Below are positions 10,598-21,185 of a stretch of 64,000 nucleotides of DNA, in pieces. The stretch covers positions 1 through 64,000 of the forward strand of contig NZ_CP007790.1 in NCBI RefSeq assembly GCF_000835165.1, written 5' to 3'. The stretch comes from Corynebacterium marinum DSM 44953 (GTDB lineage Bacteria > Actinomycetota > Actinomycetes > Mycobacteriales > Mycobacteriaceae). The stretch's first letter is position 1. Every line of letters begins with the position of its first letter. The translations under genes were made by a program, and so were the position numbers. Under the pieces are notes generated by a model. It was not told the origin of the DNA. It saw only the letters and a list, made by a program, of their open reading frames with translations, and did no database searches.

Positions 10598-10806
10598 CCG
10601 CGCGCCCGCCTTATCCGGGATTCCAGATCGGCGTGACCGGGGATGACGTCGCGGGCGAGCTGGGCGACGGCGTCGTCGGCAAGCAGGCGGTTCGCGGCCG
10701 CGACGATGGCGCGGACGGCGGCCTCGTGCTTGCTGGAGCCCTGGGCCCCGGCGAGCAGCGTCAGGGCGCGGTCCTGTTCAGGGGTCAGGCGAAGGGTCAT
10801 GGCCAT
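10594..10806 (-). CDS. Ribbon-helix-helix-type small protein (antitoxin-like)
   Basis: 70 residues. MAMTLRLTPEQDRALTLLA followed by SSKHEAAVRAIVAAANR fits the beta strand plus two helices of RHH (CopG/Arc) DNA-binding proteins. Either ATG 10806 or ATG 10800 could be the start; the second puts MTLRL at the beginning, as in most homologues. The four-base overlap with the Doc-like gene indicates a two-gene operon. Such antitoxins usually repress their own promoter, which would lie in the 120 bases between here and gyrA. Confidence 0.65.
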   Translation of the reverse strand: MAMTLRLTPEQDRALTLLAGAQGSSKHEAAVRAIVAAANRLLADDAVAQLARDVIPGHADLESRIRRARG

Positions 10807-10927
10807 GTCCCAGTGATACCAGAATGGTGGCAGATTGCGGGGGAGGAGCGCAGAAAACTGCCGGAGAAGCCCCTCAGTGGCTTGGGGGTAGTATAGGGGG
10901 ATCTACACCCTCAACAGATAGGTGATC

Positions 10928-13474
<2,547 letters not shown>

Positions 13475-13477
13475 CCG

Positions 13478-13822
13478 ATGGCAACACGCGACGTCTCAGT
13501 GACTCGGGTGTCACCCCTGTCCGCCTTCCGCGTCGGTCTGGCCATGTCCCTGGTGGGTCTCGTGGCCTGGCTCATCGCCGTCGCGCTGCTCTACGTCGGC
13601 ATGGACGCCGCAGGCATCTGGGACCAGGTGAACTCCCTGATCGGCGATGTCGGCGGTTCCCAGGCGGTGAGCTTCGGGCTCGTCATCTCCTTCGCCGCCC
13701 TGCTGGGTGCGATCAGCACGATCCTCACTGCCGTCCTGGCTCCGCTGACCGCGGTGATCTACAACGCCATCGTCGACCTCTTCGGCGGCCTGCAGGTCAG
13801 GCACCAGGAGGAGGCGGAGTAG
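13478..13822 (+). CDS. DUF3566 membrane protein
   Basis: 114 residues starting three bases after the gyrA stop, so cotranscribed and probably translationally coupled. Two long hydrophobic segments (about residues 20-45 and 65-95) flank an extracytoplasmic loop MDAAGIWDQVNSLIGDVGG. This fits DUF3566, a family found next to gyrA across mycobacteria and corynebacteria. The conserved linkage is known. The function is not, and the sequence gives no catalytic hint. Confidence 0.85.
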   Translation: MATRDVSVTRVSPLSAFRVGLAMSLVGLVAWLIAVALLYVGMDAAGIWDQVNSLIGDVGGSQAVSFGLVISFAALLGAISTILTAVLAPLTAVIYNAIVDLFGGLQVRHQEEAE

Positions 13823-13837
13823 GGGACCGTTCGCAAC

Positions 13838-13879
13838 TCGCCTGTTCAGAAGTAGCAAATACCCCTTCTGAACAGGCGA
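13838..13879. terminator. Perfect 15-bp inverted repeat after gyrA-DUF3566
   Basis: TCGCCTGTTCAGAAG (13838-13852) pairs exactly with CTTCTGAACAGGCGA (13865-13879) around a 12-base loop, followed by TTTGTCT. It probably terminates the gyrA operon before the tRNA genes, though it is less GC-rich than usual for this genome. Confidence 0.6.
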
Positions 13880-13925
13880 TTTGTCTCGATGGCACACTAC
13901 TGGGTAATGTTACGTTTCGTTCCCA

Positions 13926-14002
13926 GGGCCTATAGCTCAGTTGGTTAGAGCGCATCGCTGATAACGATGAGGTCGCAAGTTCGATTCTTGCTAGGCCCAC
14001 CA
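13926..14002 (+). tRNA. tRNA-Ile (anticodon GAT)
   Basis: A 77-base cloverleaf. Acceptor GGGCCTA pairs with TAGGCCC, followed by discriminator A and an encoded CCA. The anticodon stem-loop CATCG-CTGATAA-CGATG carries GAT, and the T-loop GTTCGATTC is present. It is followed seven bases later by tRNA-Ala, as usual near gyrA in corynebacteria and mycobacteria. Confidence 0.98.
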
Positions 14003-14009
14003 GGAACAT

Positions 14010-14082
14010 GGGGCATTAGCTCAATTGGTAGAGCATCTGCTTTGCAAGCAGAAGGTCAGGAGTTCGATTCTCCTATGCTCCA
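14010..14082 (+). tRNA. tRNA-Ala (anticodon TGC)
   Basis: A 73-base cloverleaf. Acceptor GGGGCAT pairs with ATGCTCC (one G-U pair). The anticodon arm TCTGC-TTTGCAA-GCAGA gives TGC, and the T-loop is GTTCGATTC. The full 3' CCA is not encoded (ACA follows the stem). Confidence 0.97.
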
Positions 14083-14105
14083 CAGCAGGGGAAACCCCAT
14101 GTGAA

Positions 14106-14138
14106 CCCGCCCTCCGGAAGATCCGGAGGGCGGGTTTT
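14106..14138 (+). terminator. Terminator after tRNA-Ile/tRNA-Ala
   Basis: A perfect 12-bp stem CCCGCCCTCCGG/CCGGAGGGCGGG with a five-base loop, followed by TTTT, ends the tRNA transcript. Confidence 0.92.
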
Positions 14139-14233
14139 CTGTTGCCGGGTCCGGCGTGGCGCCTCCCCGGTGCGGGTCGGGTGCGTTACGATATCGAATC
14201 GTTACATACCCCGATATGCATAAGGTGCCCCCT

Positions 14234-14737
14234 ATGAAGAATCTGAAGCGAAGTGCCATCGCCCTGGCCGCCGCCACCGTGCTGTCTGCCGGGGTCGTCT
14301 CCCCGGCCAGCGCCCTCTCTTCACACCCTGCCCTGTCGTTCCTGCCCGCCCTGCCAGCCCTCCCTGCGCAGCAGTCCGCGGCGCCCGTGTCCGGCGACGC
14401 CGCGCACCTCGAGCACCAGACGATCCAGCGGCTCAACGACTACCGCGCCTCCCGCGGGCTCAACCGGCTGAGCGTCGACCCGGGTCTCACCTCCCAGGCC
14501 CGGGCCTGGTCCCAGCGCATGGCCGCTGGCAGCTCTTTCTCGCACAGCAAGGGGAACAACGTGTTCGAGAACATCGCCTGGAACACCCACGCCGGGCCGG
14601 ACACCTTCTTCGGCCAGTGGAGGAACTCCCCGGGCCACGACCGCAACATGCTCCAGGCAGGGGTGACCAAGGTCGGGGTCGGCGTCGCCTACGCGCCCGA
14701 CGGCAAGGCCTTCGCCACCATGCAGCTCGCCCGCTGA
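14234..14737 (+). CDS. Secreted CAP-domain (SCP-like) protein
   Basis: 167 residues from ATG 14234. The signal peptide MKNLKRSAIALAAATVLSAG has a probable cleavage after ASA near residue 27. A CAP domain follows. Its signature pieces are HQTIQRLNDYRASRGL (near 60), the helix ARAWSQRMAAG, FSHSKGNNVFENIAW with the cavity His and Glu, and GQWRNSPGHDRNML near 135, the usual CAP motif. Bacterial CAP proteins are extracellular; proposed roles include lipid or ligand binding, but none is established here. The upstream in-frame start at 14156 is rejected in favour of the signal peptide. Confidence 0.9.
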   Translation: MKNLKRSAIALAAATVLSAGVVSPASALSSHPALSFLPALPALPAQQSAAPVSGDAAHLEHQTIQRLNDYRASRGLNRLSVDPGLTSQARAWSQRMAAGSSFSHSKGNNVFENIAWNTHAGPDTFFGQWRNSPGHDRNMLQAGVTKVGVGVAYAPDGKAFATMQLAR

Positions 14738-14794
14738 GGGAAGTTGCGCGCGGCAGATGCGCCATTGTTTAAAACATTCAGAAACGTGTTAAAT

Positions 14795-14813
14795 AGGTAG
14801 GTGATACTTACCT
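14795..14813. promoter_or_regulatory. Palindromic element upstream of the CueP-like gene
   Basis: AGGTA (14795-14799) and TACCT (14809-14813) are separated by nine bases, about 20 bases before the start codon. The position suits an operator for a metal-responsive repressor. The spacing does not fit the DtxR box, and no known corynebacterial operator is an obvious match. Confidence 0.4.
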
Positions 14814-14832
14814 TCGACACGAGGAGAATGAC

Positions 14833-15393
14833 GTGAAACGCACCCCGGCAGCCGTCGCCGGCCTGGTACTCGCTCTCGGTCTGGCGGGGTGCGCTGCGGC
14901 GGACGACGACACGGCGGAGTCATTCCTCAAGTCCCAGGGGCTGGCGGGAATGGACGCGGTGGAGATTGTCGAGTACCTCGACCGGATCCCCGTCTCCGCC
15001 CGCTCCGCGGAGCTGGTCGCCTCCGTGCGCCACGATGAGCTGGTGCTGGCGGCCGAGGGGCAGGAGGTCGTGCTGGATCTGCCGGAGGATCAGACCTATG
15101 TGTCGGTGGCCCCGTACGTCGACGAGACCCACGACTGCTTCTATCACAGCCTGACCACCTGCCGGGGGGAGTTGGCCGGCCAGCCGGTGCAGGTCACCTT
15201 CACCGACGCGGCGACGGGGGAGACGCTGATCGAGGAGGAGACGACCACCTTCAGCAACGGCTTCGCCGGTTTCTGGGTGCCCAGCCACACCACCGGCACC
15301 ATCGAGGTGACCCACCAGGGGCGCACGGGCACCACGGAATTCTCCACCGGAGAGGACGGCGCGACCTGCGTCACGGACCTCCGTTTGACCTGA
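14833..15393 (+). CDS. CueP-like copper/metal-binding lipoprotein
   Basis: 186 residues from GTG 14833, with GAGGAG upstream. The type II signal peptide ends LGLAGC (lipid-modified Cys near residue 20). The mature part matches the CueP family: GMDAVEIVEYLDR, YVSVAPYVDETHDCFYHSLTTCRGELA with two conserved Cys, FWVPSHTTGTIEVT and a final CVTDLRL Cys. In Salmonella, CueP is a periplasmic copper-binding protein that helps survival under copper stress. By analogy this would be a membrane-tethered extracellular metal chaperone. The CDF exporter 66 bases downstream supports a metal-handling theme. Family call from motifs: fairly sure. Confidence 0.78.
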   Translation: MKRTPAAVAGLVLALGLAGCAAADDDTAESFLKSQGLAGMDAVEIVEYLDRIPVSARSAELVASVRHDELVLAAEGQEVVLDLPEDQTYVSVAPYVDETHDCFYHSLTTCRGELAGQPVQVTFTDAATGETLIEEETTTFSNGFAGFWVPSHTTGTIEVTHQGRTGTTEFSTGEDGATCVTDLRLT

Positions 15394-15459
15394 CCGTGGG
15401 CCCGCCCCGCCGTTTTCATTAACGTTTCAATAAAGCGGTCCCGGGACTAGGCTGGAGCC

Positions 15460-16401
15460 ATGGGCACCCACGCGCATGAGCACCGCCACGGCGTCGGCAG
15501 CACGCACGCCACGTCGGCCCCGCTGCGCGCGCTGGCGGTCGCATTCGTCATCACCGCGACGGTATTCTTCGCGGAACTGGCCGCTGGCCTGATCTCCGGT
15601 TCGCTGGCGCTGCTCTCCGATGCGATGCACATGCTCTCGGACGCCGCGGGCCTGATCATCGCGCTGCTGGCGGCGGTGGTGGGGAAGAAGGCGGCGTCGA
15701 GAAGCGCGACCTTCGGCCATCGGCGGGTCGAGGTGCTGGCGGCCCTCATCAACGCGGTGACGGTCACCGGTGTGGTGGGGTGGATCCTCGTCCGGGCGGT
15801 GGGGCGCCTGGGGGAAACCCACGAGATCGACACCACGGTGATGCTCATCGTCGCGGTGGTCGGCCTGGCGGCGAATGCGCTCTCCGCCTGGGTACTGTCG
15901 CGCCACAGCTCGGAGAACCTCAACGTCCGGGGAGCTTTCCTGCACATCGTGGCGGACATGCTGGGTTCCGTGGCGGTCATCGCCGCGGGTCTGGTGATCC
16001 GTTTCACGGGTTGGACGCCCGCGGACACCATCGCCTCACTGGCGATCGTCGCCTTCGTCCTGCCACGGGCGTTGACCCTGCTGTGGCAGACGGTGGAGGT
16101 GCTGCTGGAGCGCGTTCCGCGGGGCGTGGACACCCGGGAGATCGAGCGGGCCCTGCGCGCCGTTCCGGGCGTGACCGACGTGCATGACCTGCACATCTGG
16201 TCCACCGACGGTGTGACTCCGCTGGCCACGTGCCACCTGGTGGTCGATGAAGTCTGCGTGGGGACGGGGGAGTGCGGCGTCCTCGGGCAGGCCCAGGCCG
16301 CGCTGTGCGGGCTGGGTATCGGGCACTCCACGCTTCAGCTGGAGCATCCGGGCCACGTGGACAACGAGCAGGTGTGCGGGCCCCAGCCGTACGGGCTCTA
16401 G
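15460..16401 (+). CDS. Cation diffusion facilitator (CzcD-type metal exporter)
   Basis: 313 residues. The His-rich N-terminus MGTHAHEHRHG precedes six predicted membrane helices. Metal-site motifs are in LLSDAMHMLSDAAGLIIAL (near residue 55, the HxxxD/DxxxD type) and HIVADMLGSVAVI near 165. The soluble C-terminal domain (VPGVTDVHDLHIWSTDG near 240) carries the typical CDF HxxHxW pattern and ends with two Cys in CVGTGECGVLG. It should export Zn2+, Co2+, Cd2+ or similar by proton antiport. Its position after the CueP-like lipoprotein suggests co-regulation. The last four bases overlap the convergent gene downstream. Confidence 0.93.
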   Translation: MGTHAHEHRHGVGSTHATSAPLRALAVAFVITATVFFAELAAGLISGSLALLSDAMHMLSDAAGLIIALLAAVVGKKAASRSATFGHRRVEVLAALINAVTVTGVVGWILVRAVGRLGETHEIDTTVMLIVAVVGLAANALSAWVLSRHSSENLNVRGAFLHIVADMLGSVAVIAAGLVIRFTGWTPADTIASLAIVAFVLPRALTLLWQTVEVLLERVPRGVDTREIERALRAVPGVTDVHDLHIWSTDGVTPLATCHLVVDEVCVGTGECGVLGQAQAALCGLGIGHSTLQLEHPGHVDNEQVCGPQPYGL

Positions 16402-16637
16402 TCCTCCTGCGTCCCGATGCTGAACTTGGCGATCTCCCGGGCGCTCACGCTCTGGGCCTGCCCGTCGAGGTCCTCGCACTCGAAGACGGCGTCGGGGTTC
16501 TCCGACTCGACGACCGCCCGGAGGCGCTGGAAGTTGTTGACCTCCGGCAGGCCGTTCACGTCTTTCTCCCCCGACTGGGCGGGGAAGTGGAAGGTCCGGT
16601 CGTCGACGGTGGTGACGGTGAGCACATTGGTCTTCAT
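16398..16637 (-). CDS. Small hypothetical protein
   Basis: 79 residues from ATG 16637 (MKTNVLTVTTVDDRTFHFPAQ); the longer start at 16673 adds a Gly-rich tail with no merit. Beta-rich, with no signal peptide. Elements such as LPEVNNFQRLRAVVESENPDAVFECED suggest a compact domain, but I do not recognise the family. It converges on and overlaps the CDF gene by four bases, with 38 bases to the next leftward gene. Confidence 0.6.
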   Translation of the reverse strand: MKTNVLTVTTVDDRTFHFPAQSGEKDVNGLPEVNNFQRLRAVVESENPDAVFECEDLDGQAQSVSAREIAKFSIGTQED

Positions 16638-16675
16638 GCGGCCGACACTACCGGCGCCCACCGCCGTACGCACCC

Positions 16676-17374
16676 CTACTTCTTCTTGGCGTCGCCTTCG
16701 ACGGTCTCTTCGGCCGGGGCTGCGTCGCCCGCGGCGATGTCGGCGTCGGCATTCACGTCGACCTCGTCCTCGGTCTCGGCCTCGTCGGCCTCGTCCAGTG
16801 CAGCGGCGTGGTGCTTCTCCAGCTGCTCGTCCAGGGACTGCATGAGCTCCTCGTCGACCTCCTCCGGCACGCCCTCCTCCGGGGTGGTGGTGGAGTAGAC
16901 CAGCGTGGACTCGGTCTCGGGCGCCTTCTCCTCGGTGCCGGAGAAGTCCTCGACGCGCGGCGGGGTGTCACCCGGCTTCGGCTCCTGGCGGGTGAACCAG
17001 TAGACGCCGCCGGCCACGGCGGAGAGCAGGAGGGCGACCAGCCCGGCGATCGTCAGGGTGCGGCGGCGCTGGGCAGCCTGGGCGCGCTGCCGGGAGGGGC
17101 GGTTGTCGGCGGCCTTCTCCAGCCGCTTCTTCGCCGCGTCGAGGCGCGCGTGGGCGGCCTGGGTGACGTGGCCGGCTTCGCGGCGGCTTTCGTCGAGAAG
17201 CGACCCGCCGCGGGCCTTGAGGTCCTCGAGGTCGACGCGTCCCGCGGCGTCGGAAAGTAGATCGTATGCCTCGCGGGTCTTCTTCTCGTTGTACTCCTTG
17301 ACGCGGTCGCGGACGGCGAGTGCGGCGCTGAGGGCCATTTTCAGGGTCACGGGGTTCACAGCAAGCTCCTTCAT
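16676..17374 (-). CDS. Hypothetical single-pass membrane protein with acidic tail
   Basis: 232 residues from ATG 17374 (MKELAVNPVTLKMALSAAL). The N-terminal 100 residues are helical and charged (RDRVKEYNEKKTREAYDLLSD, then RREAGHVTQAAHARLDAAKKRLEKA), probably a coiled coil. One membrane helix, LTIAGLVALLLSAVAGGVYW, is near 115. The rest is very acidic and disordered (EEVDEELMQSLDEQLEKH) with a KKK end. An N-in orientation would put the coiled coil inside and the acidic tail outside. Such proteins are common in corynebacteria without known roles. Confidence 0.75.
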   Translation of the reverse strand: MKELAVNPVTLKMALSAALAVRDRVKEYNEKKTREAYDLLSDAAGRVDLEDLKARGGSLLDESRREAGHVTQAAHARLDAAKKRLEKAADNRPSRQRAQAAQRRRTLTIAGLVALLLSAVAGGVYWFTRQEPKPGDTPPRVEDFSGTEEKAPETESTLVYSTTTPEEGVPEEVDEELMQSLDEQLEKHHAAALDEADEAETEDEVDVNADADIAAGDAAPAEETVEGDAKKK

Positions 17375-17651
17375 GGTGAATTCGACTTGCCTCAAGCGTA
17401 GCCAGAACATCCCGGCCGTGCGGCGGGTCCGACCCCGGGAATACGCGGCGAAAGAAAGTGGACAGCTTGGTTCATTTCGGCCGCTCGGAAGGCCGTTTTT
17501 CGGCATTTATATTCATCTCACTATTAGTCCGTTTTGCCAGGTCAAAGCATTAGTCACACGTGATATCTTTGAAAATATTACGCTGCTTCTTCCGGTGCGT
17601 TGCTACATTCACCATCACTTGCTCAACGGACACGGAAAAGGAGGGTCGAAC

Positions 17652-18626
17652 ATGAACGCGACAGCACCGCAACACAGCGTCAAACGGCGCTTCTCGGCTT
17701 CCGTTCCGCTGGACTCCTTCGACCCCGTCGAGACGCATCAGGCGCCGGTGCCCTCCCGCACCTCCCTCTCCTTCGAGGTCATGCCCCCGCGCCACGACGT
17801 GGACGAGACGAAGATCGACGAACTCCTGGCCACCCTCGGTTCCTACCGGCCGGACTACATCTCCGTGACCAGCTCCCGGAACTCCGGCTGGCTGGAGGGC
17901 ACCGCCCGCTTCATCGAGAAGGTCGACGCGCAGACCCGGATCCCCACCCTCGCGCACCTGGCCTGCACCGCCGGCACGCGGCAGGAGCTCATCGACTGGA
18001 TCAACCGGCTCATGGACTCCGGTGTGCGCGGCTTTTTGGCGCTGCGGGGCGACTACGCCGAGGGGCAGACCGGGATGCCCGCGGGCTACCTCCCGCACGC
18101 CACCGATCTGATCAGTCTCATCCGGTCGCTGGAGAACGACCAGCGCGCCCGCTTCGGCGCCGGCCGCCTGGCCATCGGCGTGGCCGCCTACCCCAGCGGC
18201 CACGAGGAGTCCGCGAGCAGGGACGAGGACATCGACGTCCTCCTGGCCAAGCAGCGCCTCGGCGCGGACTTCGCCATCACCCAGCTCTTCTTCGACGCGG
18301 AGGACTACCTCCGCTTCGCGGAGAGAGCCCGCCTGGCGGGCGTGAGGATCCCGCTCATACCGGGAATCATGCCCATGACGAGCCTCGCGAGACTGCGCCG
18401 AATGGGCGAGCTCTCCGGACTCACCGTCCCCGACCGGCTGACCCGCCGGCTGGCGGCGGCGGGACCGGAGGGCGAGTACCAGACGGGCCTCGACCTCACG
18501 GCCGAGCTCGCGCAGACCATCCTGGCAGCCGGTGCCGGCGGGATGCACGTCTACACGTTCAACCGGCCCGACACCACCACAGAACTGCTGGACCGCATCG
18601 GCATCGCACCCCGGCCAACCGGCTAG
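17652..18626 (+). CDS. metF: 5,10-methylenetetrahydrofolate reductase
   Basis: 324 residues from ATG 17652, with AAAAGGAGGG directly upstream. It reduces methylene-THF to 5-methyl-THF, the methyl donor for MetE next door. The TIM-barrel begins at SLSFEVMPPRHD near residue 37. Other family pieces are YISVTSSRNSGWLEGT (near 72), ACTAGTRQEL, FLALRGD near 130 (folate/FAD region), and the late motif QLFFDAEDYLRFAERARLAG near 215, then PLIPGIMPM. About 35 residues precede the barrel, an extension common in actinobacteria. The 590-base frame extension upstream is rejected. It forms a methionine-synthesis unit with metE, 93 bases downstream. Confidence 0.95.
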   Translation: MNATAPQHSVKRRFSASVPLDSFDPVETHQAPVPSRTSLSFEVMPPRHDVDETKIDELLATLGSYRPDYISVTSSRNSGWLEGTARFIEKVDAQTRIPTLAHLACTAGTRQELIDWINRLMDSGVRGFLALRGDYAEGQTGMPAGYLPHATDLISLIRSLENDQRARFGAGRLAIGVAAYPSGHEESASRDEDIDVLLAKQRLGADFAITQLFFDAEDYLRFAERARLAGVRIPLIPGIMPMTSLARLRRMGELSGLTVPDRLTRRLAAAGPEGEYQTGLDLTAELAQTILAAGAGGMHVYTFNRPDTTTELLDRIGIAPRPTG

Positions 18627-18719
18627 GCGAAGACCGACCGCATCCACCGGGAGACCTGCCCCAGGCGGTCCCCGGCCCCTAATTCTCACCTGCGAACCTT
18701 TTTGAGAGGCCTTCTTTCC

Positions 18720-21026
18720 ATGACTTCCTTCCCGTCCTTCACCATCGAGGGTTACCCCCGCGTCGGCGCCAACCGCGAGCTGAAGAAGGCCCTCGAGTCC
18801 TTCTGGGCCGGCCGCATCGACGAGGAGACCTTCACCTCCTCCGCGCACTCCATCCGCCTGGAGAACTACGCCCGACTGCGTGACCTCGGACTGGACGCCG
18901 ACTACGCCATCCCGGCCGACGTCGCCCTCTACGACCACGTCCTGGAGACCTCCCTGACCGTCGGCCTCATCGGCGGCGACGCGGAGGAGATCGACCTCGC
19001 CGAGTACTTCGCCCTGGCCCGCGGCAACGCCGAGCGCTCCCCGCTCGAGATGACCAAGTGGTTCGACACCAACTACCACTACCTCGTCCCCGAGGTCGCC
19101 GACTCCGGCGCCATCACCCCCCGCGCCCAGCGCATCCTGGACATCGTCGCCGAGGCCAAGGCCGCCGGCCACGTCGTCCGCCCCTACCTGGTCGGCCCGG
19201 TCACCCTGCTGGCCAAGTCCAAGCCGGCCGAGGGCGCAGGCAACCCGCTCAACCGCCTGGCGGAGCTGACCGAGGCCTACAAGACCGTCCTCGCCGCACT
19301 CAAGGAGGCCGGCGTCGAGTGGGTCCAGCTGGCCGAGCCCGCCCTGGTCTCCGACCTGACCGTCGCCACCGACGAGGAGCTCGCCCAGCACGCCGCCGAC
19401 ACCTACGCCGCCATCCTCGGCGTGACCAACCGCCCGCAGGTCCTCATCTCCACCCCCTACGGTTCCCTGCGCGCCGGCCTCGAGGCACTCGCCCAGGCCG
19501 GCCCGGAGGCCCTGCACGTCGACCTGGCCCCGGCCACCCTGGCAGCCGACGCCGGCTACGCCGGGCGCGTCGCCGCCGCCGTCAAGGCAGCCGGCAAGAA
19601 CACCGTCCTGGTCGCCGGCGTCATCGACGGCCGCAACGTCTGGGCCGCCGACCTGCGCGAGCGCCTGTCGGTGCTGGAGGGCCTGAAGGAGGCGGGCGTC
19701 GAGAAGCTCGCCGTCTCCTCCTCCGTCTCCCTGCTGCACGTGCCGCACACCGTCGCCGGCGAGACCTCGCTGCCGGTCGACGTCGCCGGCTGGCTCTCCT
19801 TCGCCGACGAGAAGATCGGCGAGGCCAAGGCGCTGTCCGCAGCGCTGGCGGGCGGCACCGTCGCCGCCGCCGACGACTTCGCCCGCTCCGACCGCGCGGT
19901 GCGCACCCGCACCGAGTCCGCCCGCACCCACAACGAGGCCGTCCAGGCCCGCGTCGCCGCTCTGCCGGCCGGCCAGGTCGCCCGCCAGCCGGAGTTCGCC
20001 GCACGCGTCGAGGCGCAGAAGGCCCTCAACCTGCCGAAGCTGCCGACCACCACCATCGGCTCCTTCCCGCAGACCGCCGAGATCCGCAAGGCTCGCGCCG
20101 ACCACCGCACCGGCGTCCTCAACGAGGAGCAGTACACCGAGGCCCTGAAGGACGAGGTCAAGTCCGTCATCGAGCTGCAGGAGCGCCTGGGCCTCGACGT
20201 CCTCGTCCACGGCGAGCCCGAGCGCAACGACATGGTCCAGTACTTCGCCGAGCTGCTCGACGGCTTCGTCGTCACCGAAAACGGCTGGGTCCAGTCCTAC
20301 GGCTCCCGCTGCACCCGCCCGCCGATCGTCGTCGGCGACGTCTCCCGCCCGGAGGCCATGACCGTCGAGTGGGCCAAGTACGCCCAGTCCCTGTCCGAGA
20401 AGCACGTCAAGGGCATGCTCACCGGTCCGGTCACCATCCTGGCCTGGTCCTTCGTGCGTGACGACGTCCCGCTGTCCGTCTCCGCCGACCAGATCGGCGT
20501 CGCCCTGGCCGACGAGGTCGCCGACCTCGAGGAAGCCGGCATCGAGATCATCCAGATCGACGAGCCCGCCCTCCGCGAGCTGCTGCCGCTGCGCGAGGAC
20601 GCCCGCCCCGAGTACCTCGACTGGGCCGTCCGCTCCTTCCGCCTGGTCGCGATCGACGCGAAGCCGACCACCCAGATCCACACCCACCTCTGCTACTCGG
20701 AGTTCGGCCAGATCATCGACGCCGTCGCCGCCCTCGACGCCGACGTCACCTCCATCGAGGCCGCCCGCTCCCGCATGGAGTTGCTCGAGGACCTCGAGGA
20801 CTCCTTCCACTCCGAGATCGGCCCGGGCATCTGGGACATTCACTCCCCGCGCGTGCCCTCCGTCGCCGAGCTCACCGAGCTGATCAAGGCCGCCCTGGTC
20901 AACGTCCCGACCGAGCGCCTCTGGGTCAACCCGGACTGCGGCCTGAAGACCCGCGGCTACGCGGAGACCGAGCAGTCCCTGCGCAACATGGTCCTCGCCC
21001 GCGACATCGTGGTTGAGTCGCTGTAA
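18720..21026 (+). CDS. metE: Cobalamin-independent methionine synthase
   Basis: 768 residues from ATG 18720. MetE transfers the methyl group from 5-methyl-THF-triglutamate to homocysteine. It has the duplicated barrel of the family: the N-terminal half starts FTIEGYPRVGANRELKKALE and the C-terminal half starts TTIGSFPQTAEIRKAR near 445. Zinc and substrate residues are visible in HTHLCYSEFG near 660 (His and Cys) and WVNPDCGLKTR near 745 (Cys). QIDEPALRE near 620 binds homocysteine. The codon use is strongly biased to C-ending codons, which suggests high expression. It pairs with metF upstream. In C. glutamicum these genes answer to McbR, but I do not see a clear McbR site. Confidence 0.98.
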   Translation: MTSFPSFTIEGYPRVGANRELKKALESFWAGRIDEETFTSSAHSIRLENYARLRDLGLDADYAIPADVALYDHVLETSLTVGLIGGDAEEIDLAEYFALARGNAERSPLEMTKWFDTNYHYLVPEVADSGAITPRAQRILDIVAEAKAAGHVVRPYLVGPVTLLAKSKPAEGAGNPLNRLAELTEAYKTVLAALKEAGVEWVQLAEPALVSDLTVATDEELAQHAADTYAAILGVTNRPQVLISTPYGSLRAGLEALAQAGPEALHVDLAPATLAADAGYAGRVAAAVKAAGKNTVLVAGVIDGRNVWAADLRERLSVLEGLKEAGVEKLAVSSSVSLLHVPHTVAGETSLPVDVAGWLSFADEKIGEAKALSAALAGGTVAAADDFARSDRAVRTRTESARTHNEAVQARVAALPAGQVARQPEFAARVEAQKALNLPKLPTTTIGSFPQTAEIRKARADHRTGVLNEEQYTEALKDEVKSVIELQERLGLDVLVHGEPERNDMVQYFAELLDGFVVTENGWVQSYGSRCTRPPIVVGDVSRPEAMTVEWAKYAQSLSEKHVKGMLTGPVTILAWSFVRDDVPLSVSADQIGVALADEVADLEEAGIEIIQIDEPALRELLPLREDARPEYLDWAVRSFRLVAIDAKPTTQIHTHLCYSEFGQIIDAVAALDADVTSIEAARSRMELLEDLEDSFHSEIGPGIWDIHSPRVPSVAELTELIKAALVNVPTERLWVNPDCGLKTRGYAETEQSLRNMVLARDIVVESL

Positions 21027-21051
21027 CGCGCTGTAAGTACTGACGCCATCA

Positions 21052-21084
21052 GGGCGCAACCGACCTCGGGTCGGTTGCGCCCTT
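21052..21084 (+). terminator. Terminator of metE
   Basis: GGGCGCAACCGAC pairs with GTCGGTTGCGCCC around a short loop, followed by TTCGT. It lies about 25 bases after the metE stop. Confidence 0.8.
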
Positions 21085-21185
21085 CGTGCGTCTACCGTGA
21101 GAGTGTTCGAGAACTCCATGGTCGTGGCGGGGTCCGGGGATAAGCTTGCGGCATCAAAAGTCGAAAACCCTGACAAGGAGTCACC

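Noticed and set aside
14795..14813. DtxR iron box ahead of the CueP-like gene
   Set aside because: AGGTA and TACCT are 9 bases apart, whereas the DtxR box needs about 5 between these half-sites.
17507..17651. Riboswitch or McbR operator ahead of metF
   Set aside because: I looked for SAM/SAH riboswitch cores and the C. glutamicum McbR palindrome and saw neither clearly.
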